Made by a program: the position numbers and the translations under genes. DNA of 36,920 bases from positions 1-36,920 of the forward strand of contig CACYHG010000017.1 in the NCBI GenBank assembly GCA_902774175.1, in the 5' to 3' direction. Shown one piece after another: positions 8,957 through 17,575 of the stretch (position 1 is its first letter; each line of letters starts with the position of its first letter). The notes below the pieces were generated by a model. That model was not told the origin of the DNA and ran no database searches. It saw only the letters and a program-made list of their open reading frames with translations. Source of the DNA: an uncultured Bacteroidota bacterium. Its GTDB lineage: Bacteria > Bacteroidota > Bacteroidia > Bacteroidales > WCHB1-69.

Positions 8957-10261
8957 ATGGCAAGTTTTGAGATATACGGCGGAAAACCGCTCCACGGCAC
9001 ACTCACCCCGCAAGGGGCAAAAAACGAAGCGCTGCAGGTAATCTGCGCCACACTGCTGACCGACGAACCGGTGCGCATCAGCAACATACCCGACATCCGT
9101 GACATCAACCGGCTGATCGAGCTGCTGCAAGGCATCGGAACACATGTTGAAAGGACTGCAGACACCTGCACCTTCCAAACCGGAGAGGTGGACTTTTCAT
9201 ATATGGAAAGTGATGAATTCCTGAAAAAGGCGGGCAGCCTCCGTGGCTCCATCATGATGCTTGGGCCGCTGCTGGCCCGTTTCCGCAAGGGGGTGGTCGC
9301 TCGCCCCGGCGGGGACAAGATCGGCAGGCGCAAACTGGATGTCCATTTCGACGGGATGATGCGGTTAGGCGCACAATTCAGCTACGATGACGGCACAGGG
9401 CTCTACAACGTGCGCACGGATCGGCTTAAAGGCTGCTCCATGCTGCTGGAGGAGGCCTCGGTGACCGGCACCGCCAACATTGTTATGGCTGCAGTCCTGG
9501 CCGAAGGCACCACGACAATCTTCAACGCCGCATGCGAACCATACCTTTACCAGCTGTGCACAATGCTGAACCGTATGGGCGCAAAGATTTCCGGAGTGGG
9601 CTCCAACCTGCTGACCATCGAAGGGGTAACGTCGCTGCACGGCTGCGAGCACCGTCTGCTGCCCGACATGATTGAAATCGGCAGCTTCATAGGGATGGCG
9701 GCAATCACACGATCGGACATCACGGTGAAAAATGTGGGATACGAGCATCTGGGGCTGATTCCGAAAGTATTTGAAAGGCTTGGCATACGGATGGAACGCA
9801 ACGGGGACGACCTGCACATTCCGGCACAGGAGCACTACGAGGTTGACACCTTCATGGACGGCTCCATACTGACCATCGCCGACGCGCCGTGGCCCGGCTT
9901 CACCCCCGACCTTATAAGCATCGCCCTGGTCACAGCAATACAGGCCAAAGGGAGCGTGCTGATACACCAGAAAATGTTCGAGAGCCGCCTCTTCTTTGTG
10001 GACAAGCTGATTGACATGGGGGCACAGATCATACTATGCGACCCGCACCGCGCCACCATAATCGGGCAGGACCACCGCACCGCACTGAAAGGTACAGTCA
10101 TGACATCACCCGACATCAGGGCGGGTGTGGCATTGCTGATTGCCGCCCTTTCCGCCACAGGCAAGAGCGTAATCCACAACATCGAGCAGATTGACCGCGG
10201 ATACCAGCACATTGACGAACGTCTGCGCGCCATCGGCGCGGACATCCGGCGGCTACCGTAA
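8957..10261 (+). CDS. murA: UDP-N-acetylglucosamine 1-carboxyvinyltransferase (MurA), Asp-type active site
   Basis: This 434-residue EPSP-synthase-fold enzyme transfers enolpyruvate from PEP to UDP-GlcNAc, the first committed step of peptidoglycan synthesis. It opens with FEIYGGKPLHGTLTPQGAKNE, carrying the family's Lys22-Asn23 pair, and has the usual repeats of the inside-out alpha/beta barrel. At the catalytic loop, where the E. coli enzyme has PGGC (Cys115), this protein has PGGDKIGRR with Asp at 120. An Asp at this place keeps the enzyme active and removes the nucleophile that fosfomycin alkylates; this is known for mycobacterial and chlamydial MurA. The gene is divergent from lon. Its 3' end overlaps the convergent thioesterase gene by 9 bases. 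Confidence 0.93.
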   Translation: MASFEIYGGKPLHGTLTPQGAKNEALQVICATLLTDEPVRISNIPDIRDINRLIELLQGIGTHVERTADTCTFQTGEVDFSYMESDEFLKKAGSLRGSIMMLGPLLARFRKGVVARPGGDKIGRRKLDVHFDGMMRLGAQFSYDDGTGLYNVRTDRLKGCSMLLEEASVTGTANIVMAAVLAEGTTTIFNAACEPYLYQLCTMLNRMGAKISGVGSNLLTIEGVTSLHGCEHRLLPDMIEIGSFIGMAAITRSDITVKNVGYEHLGLIPKVFERLGIRMERNGDDLHIPAQEHYEVDTFMDGSILTIADAPWPGFTPDLISIALVTAIQAKGSVLIHQKMFESRLFFVDKLIDMGAQIILCDPHRATIIGQDHRTALKGTVMTSPDIRAGVALLIAALSATGKSVIHNIEQIDRGYQHIDERLRAIGADIRRLP

Positions 10262-10651
10262 TTCCGACAGCACGGCGAAGAATTCAGGGAAGCGTTTTTC
10301 CAACGACACGGGGCGTCCATTTTCAAGAAAACAATGGGTGCTCTCCGCCGTCATCACAACATTTCCCTCCACACGCATCTCATAGGCGAACGAGACCTTC
10401 ATTGCCGTGGAGGATGAGAGGCGCACCGATATTTCCACAACCTCCTGGAAATGGGCGGGACGAAGAAACTTGCAGGTGAGGGAAAGAACCGGAGAAATCA
10501 CCCCCTCCGCCTCCATCCGCTCATATCCGAAACCCAGCCTGTCCATCATTTCAACACGTGCCTCCTCCATGAAACGGACATAATTTGAATGGTGCACCAC
10601 CCCCATGGGGTCGCACTCGTAATACTTGACTTTATGCCGGTAAGGTTCCAT
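10253..10651 (-). CDS. Acyl-CoA thioesterase, hotdog fold (YbgC/4-hydroxybenzoyl-CoA thioesterase-like)
   Basis: The product has 132 residues, the normal size for a single hotdog domain. It has the family signature YYECDPMGVVHHSNYVRFME, with the catalytic Asp at 14 and the following His pair at 20-21. Such enzymes hydrolyse acyl-CoA or related thioesters in the cytoplasm; the natural substrate cannot be read from sequence. It starts one base after the batD stop codon, so it is probably the last gene of the bat transcript. Its stop codon lies inside the end of murA on the opposite strand, a 9-base convergent overlap. Confidence 0.85.
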   Translation of the reverse strand: MEPYRHKVKYYECDPMGVVHHSNYVRFMEEARVEMMDRLGFGYERMEAEGVISPVLSLTCKFLRPAHFQEVVEISVRLSSSTAMKVSFAYEMRVEGNVVMTAESTHCFLENGRPVSLEKRFPEFFAVLSELR

Positions 10652-10652
10652 C

Positions 10653-12512
10653 TTACAAATTTTTAAGTTCCTGCTCCATTCTGGTGATGAAGGCGAATGT
10701 CTTTTCGTACATCTTTTCCGGCGTAATGTCGGCTGATGGGGCGAACCGCACGTACTCGCACTGGTTCAGCGTCTCAAGGAACTCGTCAATGCGCTCAGGA
10801 TTCATGTTCCGTTCCGAAAGCTTCTGCCGCGCCGTATCCATCGAGAGCTGCCCGAGCGGAATATGGAACTTGTCGCTCACGTAGCCCCAGAGCACCTGCG
10901 AAATCTCCTCGTAAAAGCGGGCGTCATCATGGGCCTTCAGGCACTGTCCGGCAGTTTTCAGCCGTCTGCGTGCAACCTTGGATGCACGGCGGTCCCTGAC
11001 TGCCGCCACATTCCGGCGGTCACGGATGCGTTTGCGGAGAACCAGCAGGAAAACCACGAAGAGAATCAGCGGCAACAGAAGCAGCACCCAATAGAGCGGG
11101 GAAAGGAAAAAGCGGCCTCCATTCCCCACCCAATTGCTGTCAGTATGGATAAAGCGGATGTCGTTCCCGACAACCTTCACATCCTTTTTATTGACGGAAC
11201 CGCCCACCGACGTGGCACGTCCGTCGCCTTTGGCCACCTTAAGCGTGTAGGCGGAACTGTGCAGCGTCACATATTTGCGGGCGACAGGGTCAAAATATGA
11301 AAAAGATGCCGCCGGAATCTCATATTCGCCGGCTTCGCGCGGAATCATCACATACTCGAACGAACGGGAACCGCTCACACCGCCCTTTTCCGAAGTGGTT
11401 ATCTTGTCGGAAATGACAGGCTCCTGTGCTTCAATATCGGTCGGGAAAACCAGTTGCGGAGCCTCCGCATGCTGCAGGTTGCCCTTTCCGGAAACCGTCA
11501 GCACAAGGTTAGTGGCATCGTTTGATTTCAAGGCGTCGCGGCTTAGTTTTGAAGTGAATGAGAACTTCCCCACCAGCCCGCTGAAATCATCAGGCCGTCC
11601 GGCCTCCGGCAACGCCTTCGCCTGGATGGTGACCGGTTTTGAAACCGGTTCCAGCCGGATGTTCTGAACGCTCTGCCCGCCGAACATGTTGAAGAAATCC
11701 TCGAACGGGTCGTTGCTGCGCTGCCGCTGCACCACAATCTGCGCCACCATCTCCACCTCCATCGGCGAGATTGTAAGGGAGCCGGCCTTTTGCGGATAAA
11801 GCGCCACCGAGTGCAGATCCACCACCGAATAGGCCTTGCCGTTATAGGTTTCGCGATATGGCTGCCGCTCGGCGTTACGGTCGCCCAAATCGTAGGACCA
11901 GCATCCGCTGTAGGAGGGCATTTTCCTGATTTGTGCATCAAAGCGGACACCGGCAGGCACATAAAGCTTATATCGCACAACGACCTCCTCCTCCACGTAC
12001 GGGTTTGTCTTGGAAACCTCAACACGGATGAAAAAATCGTTTTTGCTGATGGAGGATGAGGTTTCCCGGCTGTTCTGCTGCCGGGTTGCACTGCCGCCAC
12101 CGCCCTGTGCAGTCACCTGTATCGTTACGCTGCCGGTCTTGGATTTTTCCCCCTTATAGGTCACCGTTGCTCCGGGAATCGTGAACTCCCCTTTCTTGTC
12201 CGCACGCAGGATGTAGGTGTAGGAGTAATTTGAGCTGCTGCTCATCTGTCCATTGATTATCTGCATGCTGGTGGAAGAGGAGGTGGAGGGGCCGCCTAAC
12301 AGCGTGAAATCCTTCAATGCCGGAAGCGAGATATTGTCCAGACGCTCCGAAGAGCTGTATGTCAGCTGGAACTGCTGCCCCTCAGCCACGGTGCGCGGCG
12401 CGCTCACCTTAACCTGTACAGGCTGCGCATGCGACACACCCGTCAGGGATAGCAGGCATAACAATACTGTGATTCCGCTGCAAAAATGTTTCATTATATG
12501 TTTTCTGTTCAT
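10653..12512 (-). CDS. batD: BatD family protein
   Basis: The 619-residue product has a signal peptide (hydrophobic core about 12-27, cleavage near SHAQ), a long beta-rich periplasmic part with the BatD pattern (SAPRTVAEGQQFQLTYS near the N-terminus, DFTLLGGPSTSSS after it), one membrane helix at about 471-495, and a basic cytoplasmic tail. BatD works with the VWA proteins BatA/BatB and is tied to oxidative-stress tolerance and envelope integrity; its mechanism is not settled. I chose the ATG at 12510-12512, directly after the batBC stop. A second ATG at 12492-12494 would also leave a complete signal peptide. The frame is open upstream into batBC, but those residues are the antiparallel-frame reading of the Gln-rich end and are not used. 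Confidence 0.85.
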   Translation of the reverse strand: MNRKHIMKHFCSGITVLLCLLSLTGVSHAQPVQVKVSAPRTVAEGQQFQLTYSSSERLDNISLPALKDFTLLGGPSTSSSTSMQIINGQMSSSSNYSYTYILRADKKGEFTIPGATVTYKGEKSKTGSVTIQVTAQGGGGSATRQQNSRETSSSISKNDFFIRVEVSKTNPYVEEEVVVRYKLYVPAGVRFDAQIRKMPSYSGCWSYDLGDRNAERQPYRETYNGKAYSVVDLHSVALYPQKAGSLTISPMEVEMVAQIVVQRQRSNDPFEDFFNMFGGQSVQNIRLEPVSKPVTIQAKALPEAGRPDDFSGLVGKFSFTSKLSRDALKSNDATNLVLTVSGKGNLQHAEAPQLVFPTDIEAQEPVISDKITTSEKGGVSGSRSFEYVMIPREAGEYEIPAASFSYFDPVARKYVTLHSSAYTLKVAKGDGRATSVGGSVNKKDVKVVGNDIRFIHTDSNWVGNGGRFFLSPLYWVLLLLPLILFVVFLLVLRKRIRDRRNVAAVRDRRASKVARRRLKTAGQCLKAHDDARFYEEISQVLWGYVSDKFHIPLGQLSMDTARQKLSERNMNPERIDEFLETLNQCEYVRFAPSADITPEKMYEKTFAFITRMEQELKNL

Positions 12513-12513
12513 A

Positions 12514-14385
12514 TTACCAATCTTTTTCCTGCCGGACAGGACGCCCTTGTGCCGCCTCGGCGTTTTTAACTTTCTCCTGCGTGCGGCGCTCGTTCTGCTG
12601 CAGTGCCTCCAATTGGCGCTGCTCGTCACGCTGACGCTGTTGTTGCTGTTGTTGCTGTTGCTGTTGCTGCTTCTGTTGTTGTTGTTGCTGCTGCTGGTTC
12701 TGTTGTTGTTGCTGTTGTTGCTGCTGTTGCTGCTGCTGGTTCTGTTGTTGTTGCTGTTGTTGCTGCTGTTGCTGCTGCTGGTTCTGTTGCTGATTTTGCT
12801 GTTGTTGCTGCATCAGCATTTTCCGGCGGGCATACTCATAGTTGTATTTGGTGTCCATATCCTTCGGGTCAAGTTTCAGAGCTTTTTTATATGCGTCCAT
12901 CGCCTCACCGTACTTTTTCTGCCCCATCAGGCTGTTCCCCAAATTGTGGTATGCTTTCGCCCGCGTCCTTGCATCGGCATCGTCCGAAGAGGCAGCCTTT
13001 TCATAGTTTTTTGCAGCCTCCTCATAACCGCCCTGCTTATAAAGGGCGTTCCCCAAATTGTAGCTGCTCTTGTAATATGGGGAGGCCGCATCCGCCTTCA
13101 TGTAGTCCAGCGCAGCCGCCTTGTACTTCTGTTCCGCCTGGCTGCGGATTTCATCCGCCTCCTTTTTTTTCAGGTCGCCACGGCGGGCAGCGATGTCGTC
13201 AGCCTGCCTTTCCAGTTTCTGCGCCTGCTGGTAGGTGCGGTTACCCTGACGAAGATGCTGTAAGGTGGTGCGGTCCTGGGCCTGAGCTCCAGCCGTCATG
13301 AGCAGCAGCGCAAAAATCCCGACTATCTTGCGGTTCAGCCATGAGACCTCCGACCAGCGAACGATCCGCCTGTTAGGGAGCAAAACCTCCAATAACAACA
13401 ATATCAAAGCTATAATCAATGGAATATAAAATAATGTACGGTAACGGGAATAAACCACATCCTCCAGGTCGCCCCGTTCCAGCTGCTGCAGCGAATCGTA
13501 CAGCCGGTCAAAACTGACAATGGCGTTGGTGGCATGGATATAGCTGCCGCCGGCTGCCGCGGCCACCTCCTTCAGCAGCGGTTCGTTCAACCGCGTGATG
13601 ACAGTGTTCCCCTCCGCATCCTTCTTAAAGGTGGTGACACCGTTACGGTCAGAGACCGGGATGGGTTCCCCCTGGCTGCTCCCGATACCGACCGTGTAAA
13701 TCCTTATTCCGCGCGATGCGGCTGCCTTTGCCATCTCCACAGCATCGTCGGCATGGTCCTCCCCGTCGGAGACCAGCACAATCACTTTGGCAACCTTGCT
13801 GTTGGTGGCGGCACTGCCCTCCACCGGAAGCATGGAGGCTGCAGCCCTGTCGATGGCACCGGCCAGATCCGTGCCCTGCTCGCTGACCGAACGGGTGGAT
13901 ATATTGGATATGAACATCTTCGCCGCAGCATAGTCTGAAGTTATGGGGAGCTGCACAAACGATTTTCCGGCAAAGACAACCAGACCGACCCTGTCACCGC
14001 CCAAACGGTCAATGAGCGAAAGCATCCCCTGCCTTACCGCTCCCAGACGGTTTGGCGAATAGTCCCTCGCCAGCATACTGTTGGAGACATCCACACAGAA
14101 CATCAGGTCAACGCCCTGCCGCTTCCCCTTCTCAACGCCGCTGCCAACCTGAGGATTGGCCAGAGCCAGCACCATGCAGCTGTAGGCAAGCATGTACAAG
14201 GAAAACTTGAAATGCCTCATCCGGAAGGAACGCGACGGCATAAGACCGTCCAGCAGGACGGGTTCGCCAAAACGCTCCCACCGTTTCCGGTCACGCGCCA
14301 TCAGAAGAATATAACCGGCGACCATGACCGGCACAAACAGCAGCGCGTACAAAAGATATGCCCTTTCAAAACAAAACATAGCCAT
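12514..14385 (-). CDS. BatB-BatC fusion: VWA membrane protein joined to a TPR/poly-Gln protein
   Basis: This single 623-residue frame holds two usual bat products. Residues 1-345 are BatB: two N-terminal membrane helices, a VWA domain with metal-site motif DVSNS at 99-103, and a closing helix (IPLIIALILLLLEVLLP). Residues 357-375 look like the old BatC signal peptide (KIVGIFALLLMTAGAQAQ), now internal and probably a further membrane crossing. The rest is BatC: TPR units (YNLGNALYKQGGYEEAAKNY, YHNLGNSLMGQKKYGEAMDAY) then a Gln/Asn tract and a short charged tail. No start codon with a separate BatC frame is visible at the joint. It is followed without a gap by batD. batA, batE and moxR are not adjacent here. 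Confidence 0.85.
   Translation of the reverse strand: MAMFCFERAYLLYALLFVPVMVAGYILLMARDRKRWERFGEPVLLDGLMPSRSFRMRHFKFSLYMLAYSCMVLALANPQVGSGVEKGKRQGVDLMFCVDVSNSMLARDYSPNRLGAVRQGMLSLIDRLGGDRVGLVVFAGKSFVQLPITSDYAAAKMFISNISTRSVSEQGTDLAGAIDRAAASMLPVEGSAATNSKVAKVIVLVSDGEDHADDAVEMAKAAASRGIRIYTVGIGSSQGEPIPVSDRNGVTTFKKDAEGNTVITRLNEPLLKEVAAAAGGSYIHATNAIVSFDRLYDSLQQLERGDLEDVVYSRYRTLFYIPLIIALILLLLEVLLPNRRIVRWSEVSWLNRKIVGIFALLLMTAGAQAQDRTTLQHLRQGNRTYQQAQKLERQADDIAARRGDLKKKEADEIRSQAEQKYKAAALDYMKADAASPYYKSSYNLGNALYKQGGYEEAAKNYEKAASSDDADARTRAKAYHNLGNSLMGQKKYGEAMDAYKKALKLDPKDMDTKYNYEYARRKMLMQQQQQNQQQNQQQQQQQQQQQQQNQQQQQQQQQQQQQNQQQQQQQQKQQQQQQQQQQQRQRDEQRQLEALQQNERRTQEKVKNAEAAQGRPVRQEKDW
12697..12780 (-). repeat. 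Two identical 42-bp tandem units encoding the Gln/Asn tract
   Basis: On the + strand GTTCTG recurs at 12697, 12739 and 12781, and the two 42-base units between these points are identical base for base. Each codes for one Asn and 13 Gln. The surrounding 12640-12810 is also built of CTG/TTG triplets. Copy-number change would stay in frame. Confidence 0.9.
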
Positions 14386-14425
14386 TCAATTTATACAGCA
14401 TAACGCAAAAAAGGAAAATATAGTA

Positions 14426-14465
14426 TAGAAAAACCGCCCTTCTTTCCAAAAGAAAAAAAGGACGG
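14426..14465 (-). terminator. Rho-independent terminator of the outer-membrane barrel gene
   Basis: Reading the - strand, CCGTCCTT and AAGGGCGG form an imperfect stem across 14434-14465 and are followed by a T run. It lies 25 bases after the stop of the barrel gene and separates it from batBC. Confidence 0.7.
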
Positions 14466-14489
14466 CTGAACGGTTACTATGACAGTGCG

Positions 14490-15128
14490 TTAGAAATGGA
14501 AGCCCAAACGCAGCGCAAGCATGCTGGCTTTCAAATCATAATCGGCATCCACATCCTTGGTGCTGATTTTCACCCCGTCGATGCCGGGCAGCAGGTAATG
14601 CACCCCGATGCTGAAGACATCGTTGAACATCACTCCGAGGCCGCCCATCACCGCAAAGGATTCAGTCATGTCATATTCCCTGAGGTTGCCGGAAACACCT
14701 TCCGGGGTCTTCATGAAGAAATTGACACCGGCTCCGACCTCAAAATATGGGGAGACAGTCACCGCAGGCATGTGGTAATGCACACCCGCCATCACCGGAA
14801 TGTTGATGAACTGCGGTTTTGTCCAGCTGTGCTCGTCATACATCTTGCGGATTTCCTGGTTGGAAGGGGTCCAGAGCGCGTCTGCGCTGATGAAAACGCC
14901 CAATCCGCCGTCACCAATCCCCTGGGTGAACTGGAAACCTAAGAAGGCACCATAAGCGGCGGCGTTACCGGCCCTGGTATTGTCCAAAAACGAAGTGACG
15001 GTCTGGGATTCCGCCAGATCACCCAAAACCATCAGTCCGCCGAAACGGAACGAGAAACTGCTCTGCGCGTTCATCGTGGATGCGGCAAACATGGCAGCCG
15101 CCAGCATAAAAAATCTGATTTTCCTCAT
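14490..15128 (-). CDS. Outer-membrane beta-barrel protein
   Basis: The 212-residue product starts MRKIRFFMLAAAMFAASTMNAQ, a clear signal peptide ending A-Q. The mature part has alternating amphipathic strands and glycine/aromatic turns and ends on a strand with terminal Phe (LRLGFHF), the usual signal for outer-membrane barrel insertion. It fits the PorT/OmpW-like small barrel proteins of Bacteroidota; the specific role is unknown. The frame is open upstream to 15302, but a perfect promoter -7 box at 15156-15163 and the signal peptide fix the start at 15128. It has its own promoter and terminator, so it is probably a single-gene unit. Confidence 0.8.
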   Translation of the reverse strand: MRKIRFFMLAAAMFAASTMNAQSSFSFRFGGLMVLGDLAESQTVTSFLDNTRAGNAAAYGAFLGFQFTQGIGDGGLGVFISADALWTPSNQEIRKMYDEHSWTKPQFINIPVMAGVHYHMPAVTVSPYFEVGAGVNFFMKTPEGVSGNLREYDMTESFAVMGGLGVMFNDVFSIGVHYLLPGIDGVKISTKDVDADYDLKASMLALRLGFHF

Positions 15129-15155
15129 GTGCGAATAGTTTAATTTTAAATTTTG

Positions 15156-15163
15156 CAAAAGTA
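15156..15163 (-). promoter_or_regulatory. -7 promoter box of the barrel gene
   Basis: The - strand reads TACTTTTG followed by CA, a full TAnnTTTG match 28 bases before the ATG at 15128. Confidence 0.55.
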
Positions 15164-15214
15164 ACAAAAATATCAATATGCATGGCCACCCGCCCGATAA
15201 CTTTCCTAAAAAAA

Positions 15215-15790
15215 TCACTCCTCCTGCAGCGGATGCAGGAACGCGGCGGGGAAACGCACAAACGCGGCGGTCTCCTTCAGCGCAAGCTCCTGACCCCGGC
15301 AACGTAAGACCAGCCTACCATCACGATAGGACAAATCCAGCTCGTCCAGATTCAGCCCGTACACCAGCAGCTGCTGCCCGTCCCAACGGTACCCCTGGAA
15401 GTGCATCGGATTCTCCCACTGCTCCACAAGCAGGGACTGCCTGCCGGTCACGGAGGAATCGGCTCCGAGCAACGGTACCTGGAGCTGCGCCGATGCTATG
15501 CGGACATCCGAAAGGATAACCTCCTCCCCTTCGGAGGGAAGGGAATCGGACGCAGAAAGCGAATCGGCTGCGGCAGGCTCCTTTGCGGGAACCGCACGAG
15601 CCGCAGGGACAGGGCGGTAAGTGACCACCTGCACAGTGTCGCGTCCGCGCATTTCGTGCCACTTGGCGATATTTTCCCTGGTGAAACGCTTAATTACCTG
15701 GAACGAAACGACTATGCAGCTTGCGGCAACGCCAATCAGCACACCCAGAAGGAGGTAGAACAGATTCTGCTTTTTTCGCCGTGTCCACAT
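15215..15790 (-). CDS. Membrane-anchored hypothetical protein
   Basis: The 191-residue product has a basic N-terminus (MWTRRKKQ), one membrane helix at about 9-30 (LFYLLLGVLIGVAASCIVV), a low-complexity Ala/Pro/Ser/Glu stretch at about 60-90 and a compact beta-rich C-terminal part. I do not recognise a family. Topology suggests a short cytoplasmic tail and a periplasmic domain. It starts three bases after the sppA stop, so the two are almost certainly cotranscribed and it may belong to the same envelope function. Confidence 0.65.
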   Translation of the reverse strand: MWTRRKKQNLFYLLLGVLIGVAASCIVVSFQVIKRFTRENIAKWHEMRGRDTVQVVTYRPVPAARAVPAKEPAAADSLSASDSLPSEGEEVILSDVRIASAQLQVPLLGADSSVTGRQSLLVEQWENPMHFQGYRWDGQQLLVYGLNLDELDLSYRDGRLVLRCRGQELALKETAAFVRFPAAFLHPLQEE

Positions 15791-15793
15791 GGC

Positions 15794-17551
15794 CTAACGG
15801 ATTGTAATCTGGTATGGAAGCATGGCCTGTACGCCGCTACGGCCGCGCAGGGTCCTTTCAAGTTCCAAATATGGGGCGAAGGCGGCAGGCAGCGCATTCC
15901 GGCTGCTGTTCCTCACGGCACGTGCTCCGGACATTGCGGTCAGCATACGGCTGAAAAAATTCTCCATGACAGGCCGCTCCATTATGGCATACTTGGAGAG
16001 TTTGGCCTGCTCCGCAGCAATGCGTATGGCCAGATCCAGACCGCCAAGAGTATCCACCAGACCCTTGCCCAGCGCCTGCTCCCCTGTCCAGACGCGCCCC
16101 TGGGCGATCCCGTCCACATAGCGGACACCAAGCCGGCGTCCGTCAGCGACACGGCGCACAAATGTGTCATAGAAGCGGTCAACAGACTGCTGGACTATGT
16201 CATACTCGGATTCGGTCATGGTACGGAGCCCGTTGAGCCAGTCGGAGGAGCTGTTTGTGTTCACTGTCTCCACATCCACGCCCAGTTTTCGGGAAAGCGT
16301 GCGGCCAAGGCTGGGAACCATCCAGAACACACCGATGGAGCCCGTGATGGTTGTCGGCTCCGCAACGATGCGGTCGGCCGCACAGGCGATATAATATCCG
16401 CCCGAAGCGGCATAGTCACCCATAGAGACAATCACGGGGCGGTCCCTCTTGAGCAATGTGACCTCACGCCATATCTGCTCGGACATCAGGCCGCTGCCTC
16501 CGCCTGAATTGATGCGGAGCACCACCGCCTTGACCGATTTTTCCTCCCGAAGTTTGCGCAGGGTTTCCAGCATGTCGGAGCCGATTTCATCCTGACCGCC
16601 CTCACCGTCAACCACCGTGCCGGTGGCATACACAACCGCCACCTTGTAGGGAGCGGAGACGGACGAATGGAGGTTCTGCAGATAATCGGAATAGGCGACT
16701 TCGCACACCTTGGCGGTATCACGCGCATACGCCCTTGTTTTCAATATTCTGCGATACACATCATCGTAGGCCAGCCCGTCCACGAAGCGGGTGGAGAGAG
16801 CAGCATGGGGATTGTCGAACAGCATAAGGTTGTCGGCAACGACACGAACCGATTTCTCATCAATTTTGCGGGCGGTGGCGATGTCCTTGCAGAACACGCC
16901 CCACACCGACTGCAGGTATTCCGTCACCTGCTCGCGGTTGGCCTCACTCATCTTGCGGGAGATGAAAGGCTCCACCGCACTCTTGTACGCACCGTGGCGC
17001 ACTATCTGGACATCGACATCCAGCTTGTCAAGCAGCTCCTTGTAGAACATGACCTGTGCGGAAAGCCCGTTGAACATCATTGTGCCCACCGGGTGCAGGA
17101 AGATGGAGTCGGCGGCAGTGGCGAGATAATAGTCGCCCTGGCTCATTGAAATGCCATAGGCGTATACGAACTTGCCGCTCTTTTTGAAACGCAGCAGCGC
17201 ATCGCGCATCGCCTCCAAAGTGGCGGGACTGGCGGAAATCTGACCTAACTCAAGCGAAACGCCCTTTATATTCTGGTCATCAGCAGCGTTTTTAAGCACT
17301 GCATCCCAATCGTTCAGACCTATATAGCTGACTCCGCGGTCAGCGGCAAACATCTGGTAGGGATTGTCTCCGGAGACACGCTCCTGCACCTCCGCATTCC
17401 TGACATCCAGCACAAGGACGCTGTTCGGCTTCACAGGCGCGGAACCGGACATGGAGGCGAAACCCACCACCAACAGCAGCACAAACATCAACACCCCCAA
17501 CAGCAGCATCCCTGCCATGGTGGCCAGCATGATTTTGAAAAAACCTTTCAT
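15794..17551 (-). CDS. sppA: Signal peptide peptidase SppA, 67-kDa type
   Basis: The 585-residue protein is a membrane-bound serine protease with two S49 domains that clears cleaved signal peptides in the inner membrane. There is an N-terminal membrane helix at about 8-34. The Ser-Lys dyad is visible in the expected split arrangement: Lys190 in RHGAYKSAVEPF in the N-terminal domain and Ser383 in DYAASGGYYIA in the C-terminal domain. The length matches the E. coli form. The gene lies 24 bases after an envelope protein gene and 3 bases before a membrane-anchored hypothetical, forming a three-gene unit. Confidence 0.93.
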   Translation of the reverse strand: MKGFFKIMLATMAGMLLLGVLMFVLLLVVGFASMSGSAPVKPNSVLVLDVRNAEVQERVSGDNPYQMFAADRGVSYIGLNDWDAVLKNAADDQNIKGVSLELGQISASPATLEAMRDALLRFKKSGKFVYAYGISMSQGDYYLATAADSIFLHPVGTMMFNGLSAQVMFYKELLDKLDVDVQIVRHGAYKSAVEPFISRKMSEANREQVTEYLQSVWGVFCKDIATARKIDEKSVRVVADNLMLFDNPHAALSTRFVDGLAYDDVYRRILKTRAYARDTAKVCEVAYSDYLQNLHSSVSAPYKVAVVYATGTVVDGEGGQDEIGSDMLETLRKLREEKSVKAVVLRINSGGGSGLMSEQIWREVTLLKRDRPVIVSMGDYAASGGYYIACAADRIVAEPTTITGSIGVFWMVPSLGRTLSRKLGVDVETVNTNSSSDWLNGLRTMTESEYDIVQQSVDRFYDTFVRRVADGRRLGVRYVDGIAQGRVWTGEQALGKGLVDTLGGLDLAIRIAAEQAKLSKYAIMERPVMENFFSRMLTAMSGARAVRNSSRNALPAAFAPYLELERTLRGRSGVQAMLPYQITIR

Positions 17552-17575
17552 TTTAACGGTCTTTTTAAAGGTCTG

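Noticed and set aside
12253..13263. Leu-rich 336-residue frame on the + strand
   Set aside because: The poly-Leu stretch is the antisense reading of the Gln tract in batBC, not a membrane protein.
13300..13400. Frameshift or missed gene boundary between BatB and BatC
   Set aside because: The frame is continuous with sensible residues on both sides and no start codon for a separate BatC is present in that frame.
15401..16507. 368-residue frame on the + strand
   Set aside because: It lies over SppA and the neighbouring membrane protein, both of which are supported by motifs and spacing.
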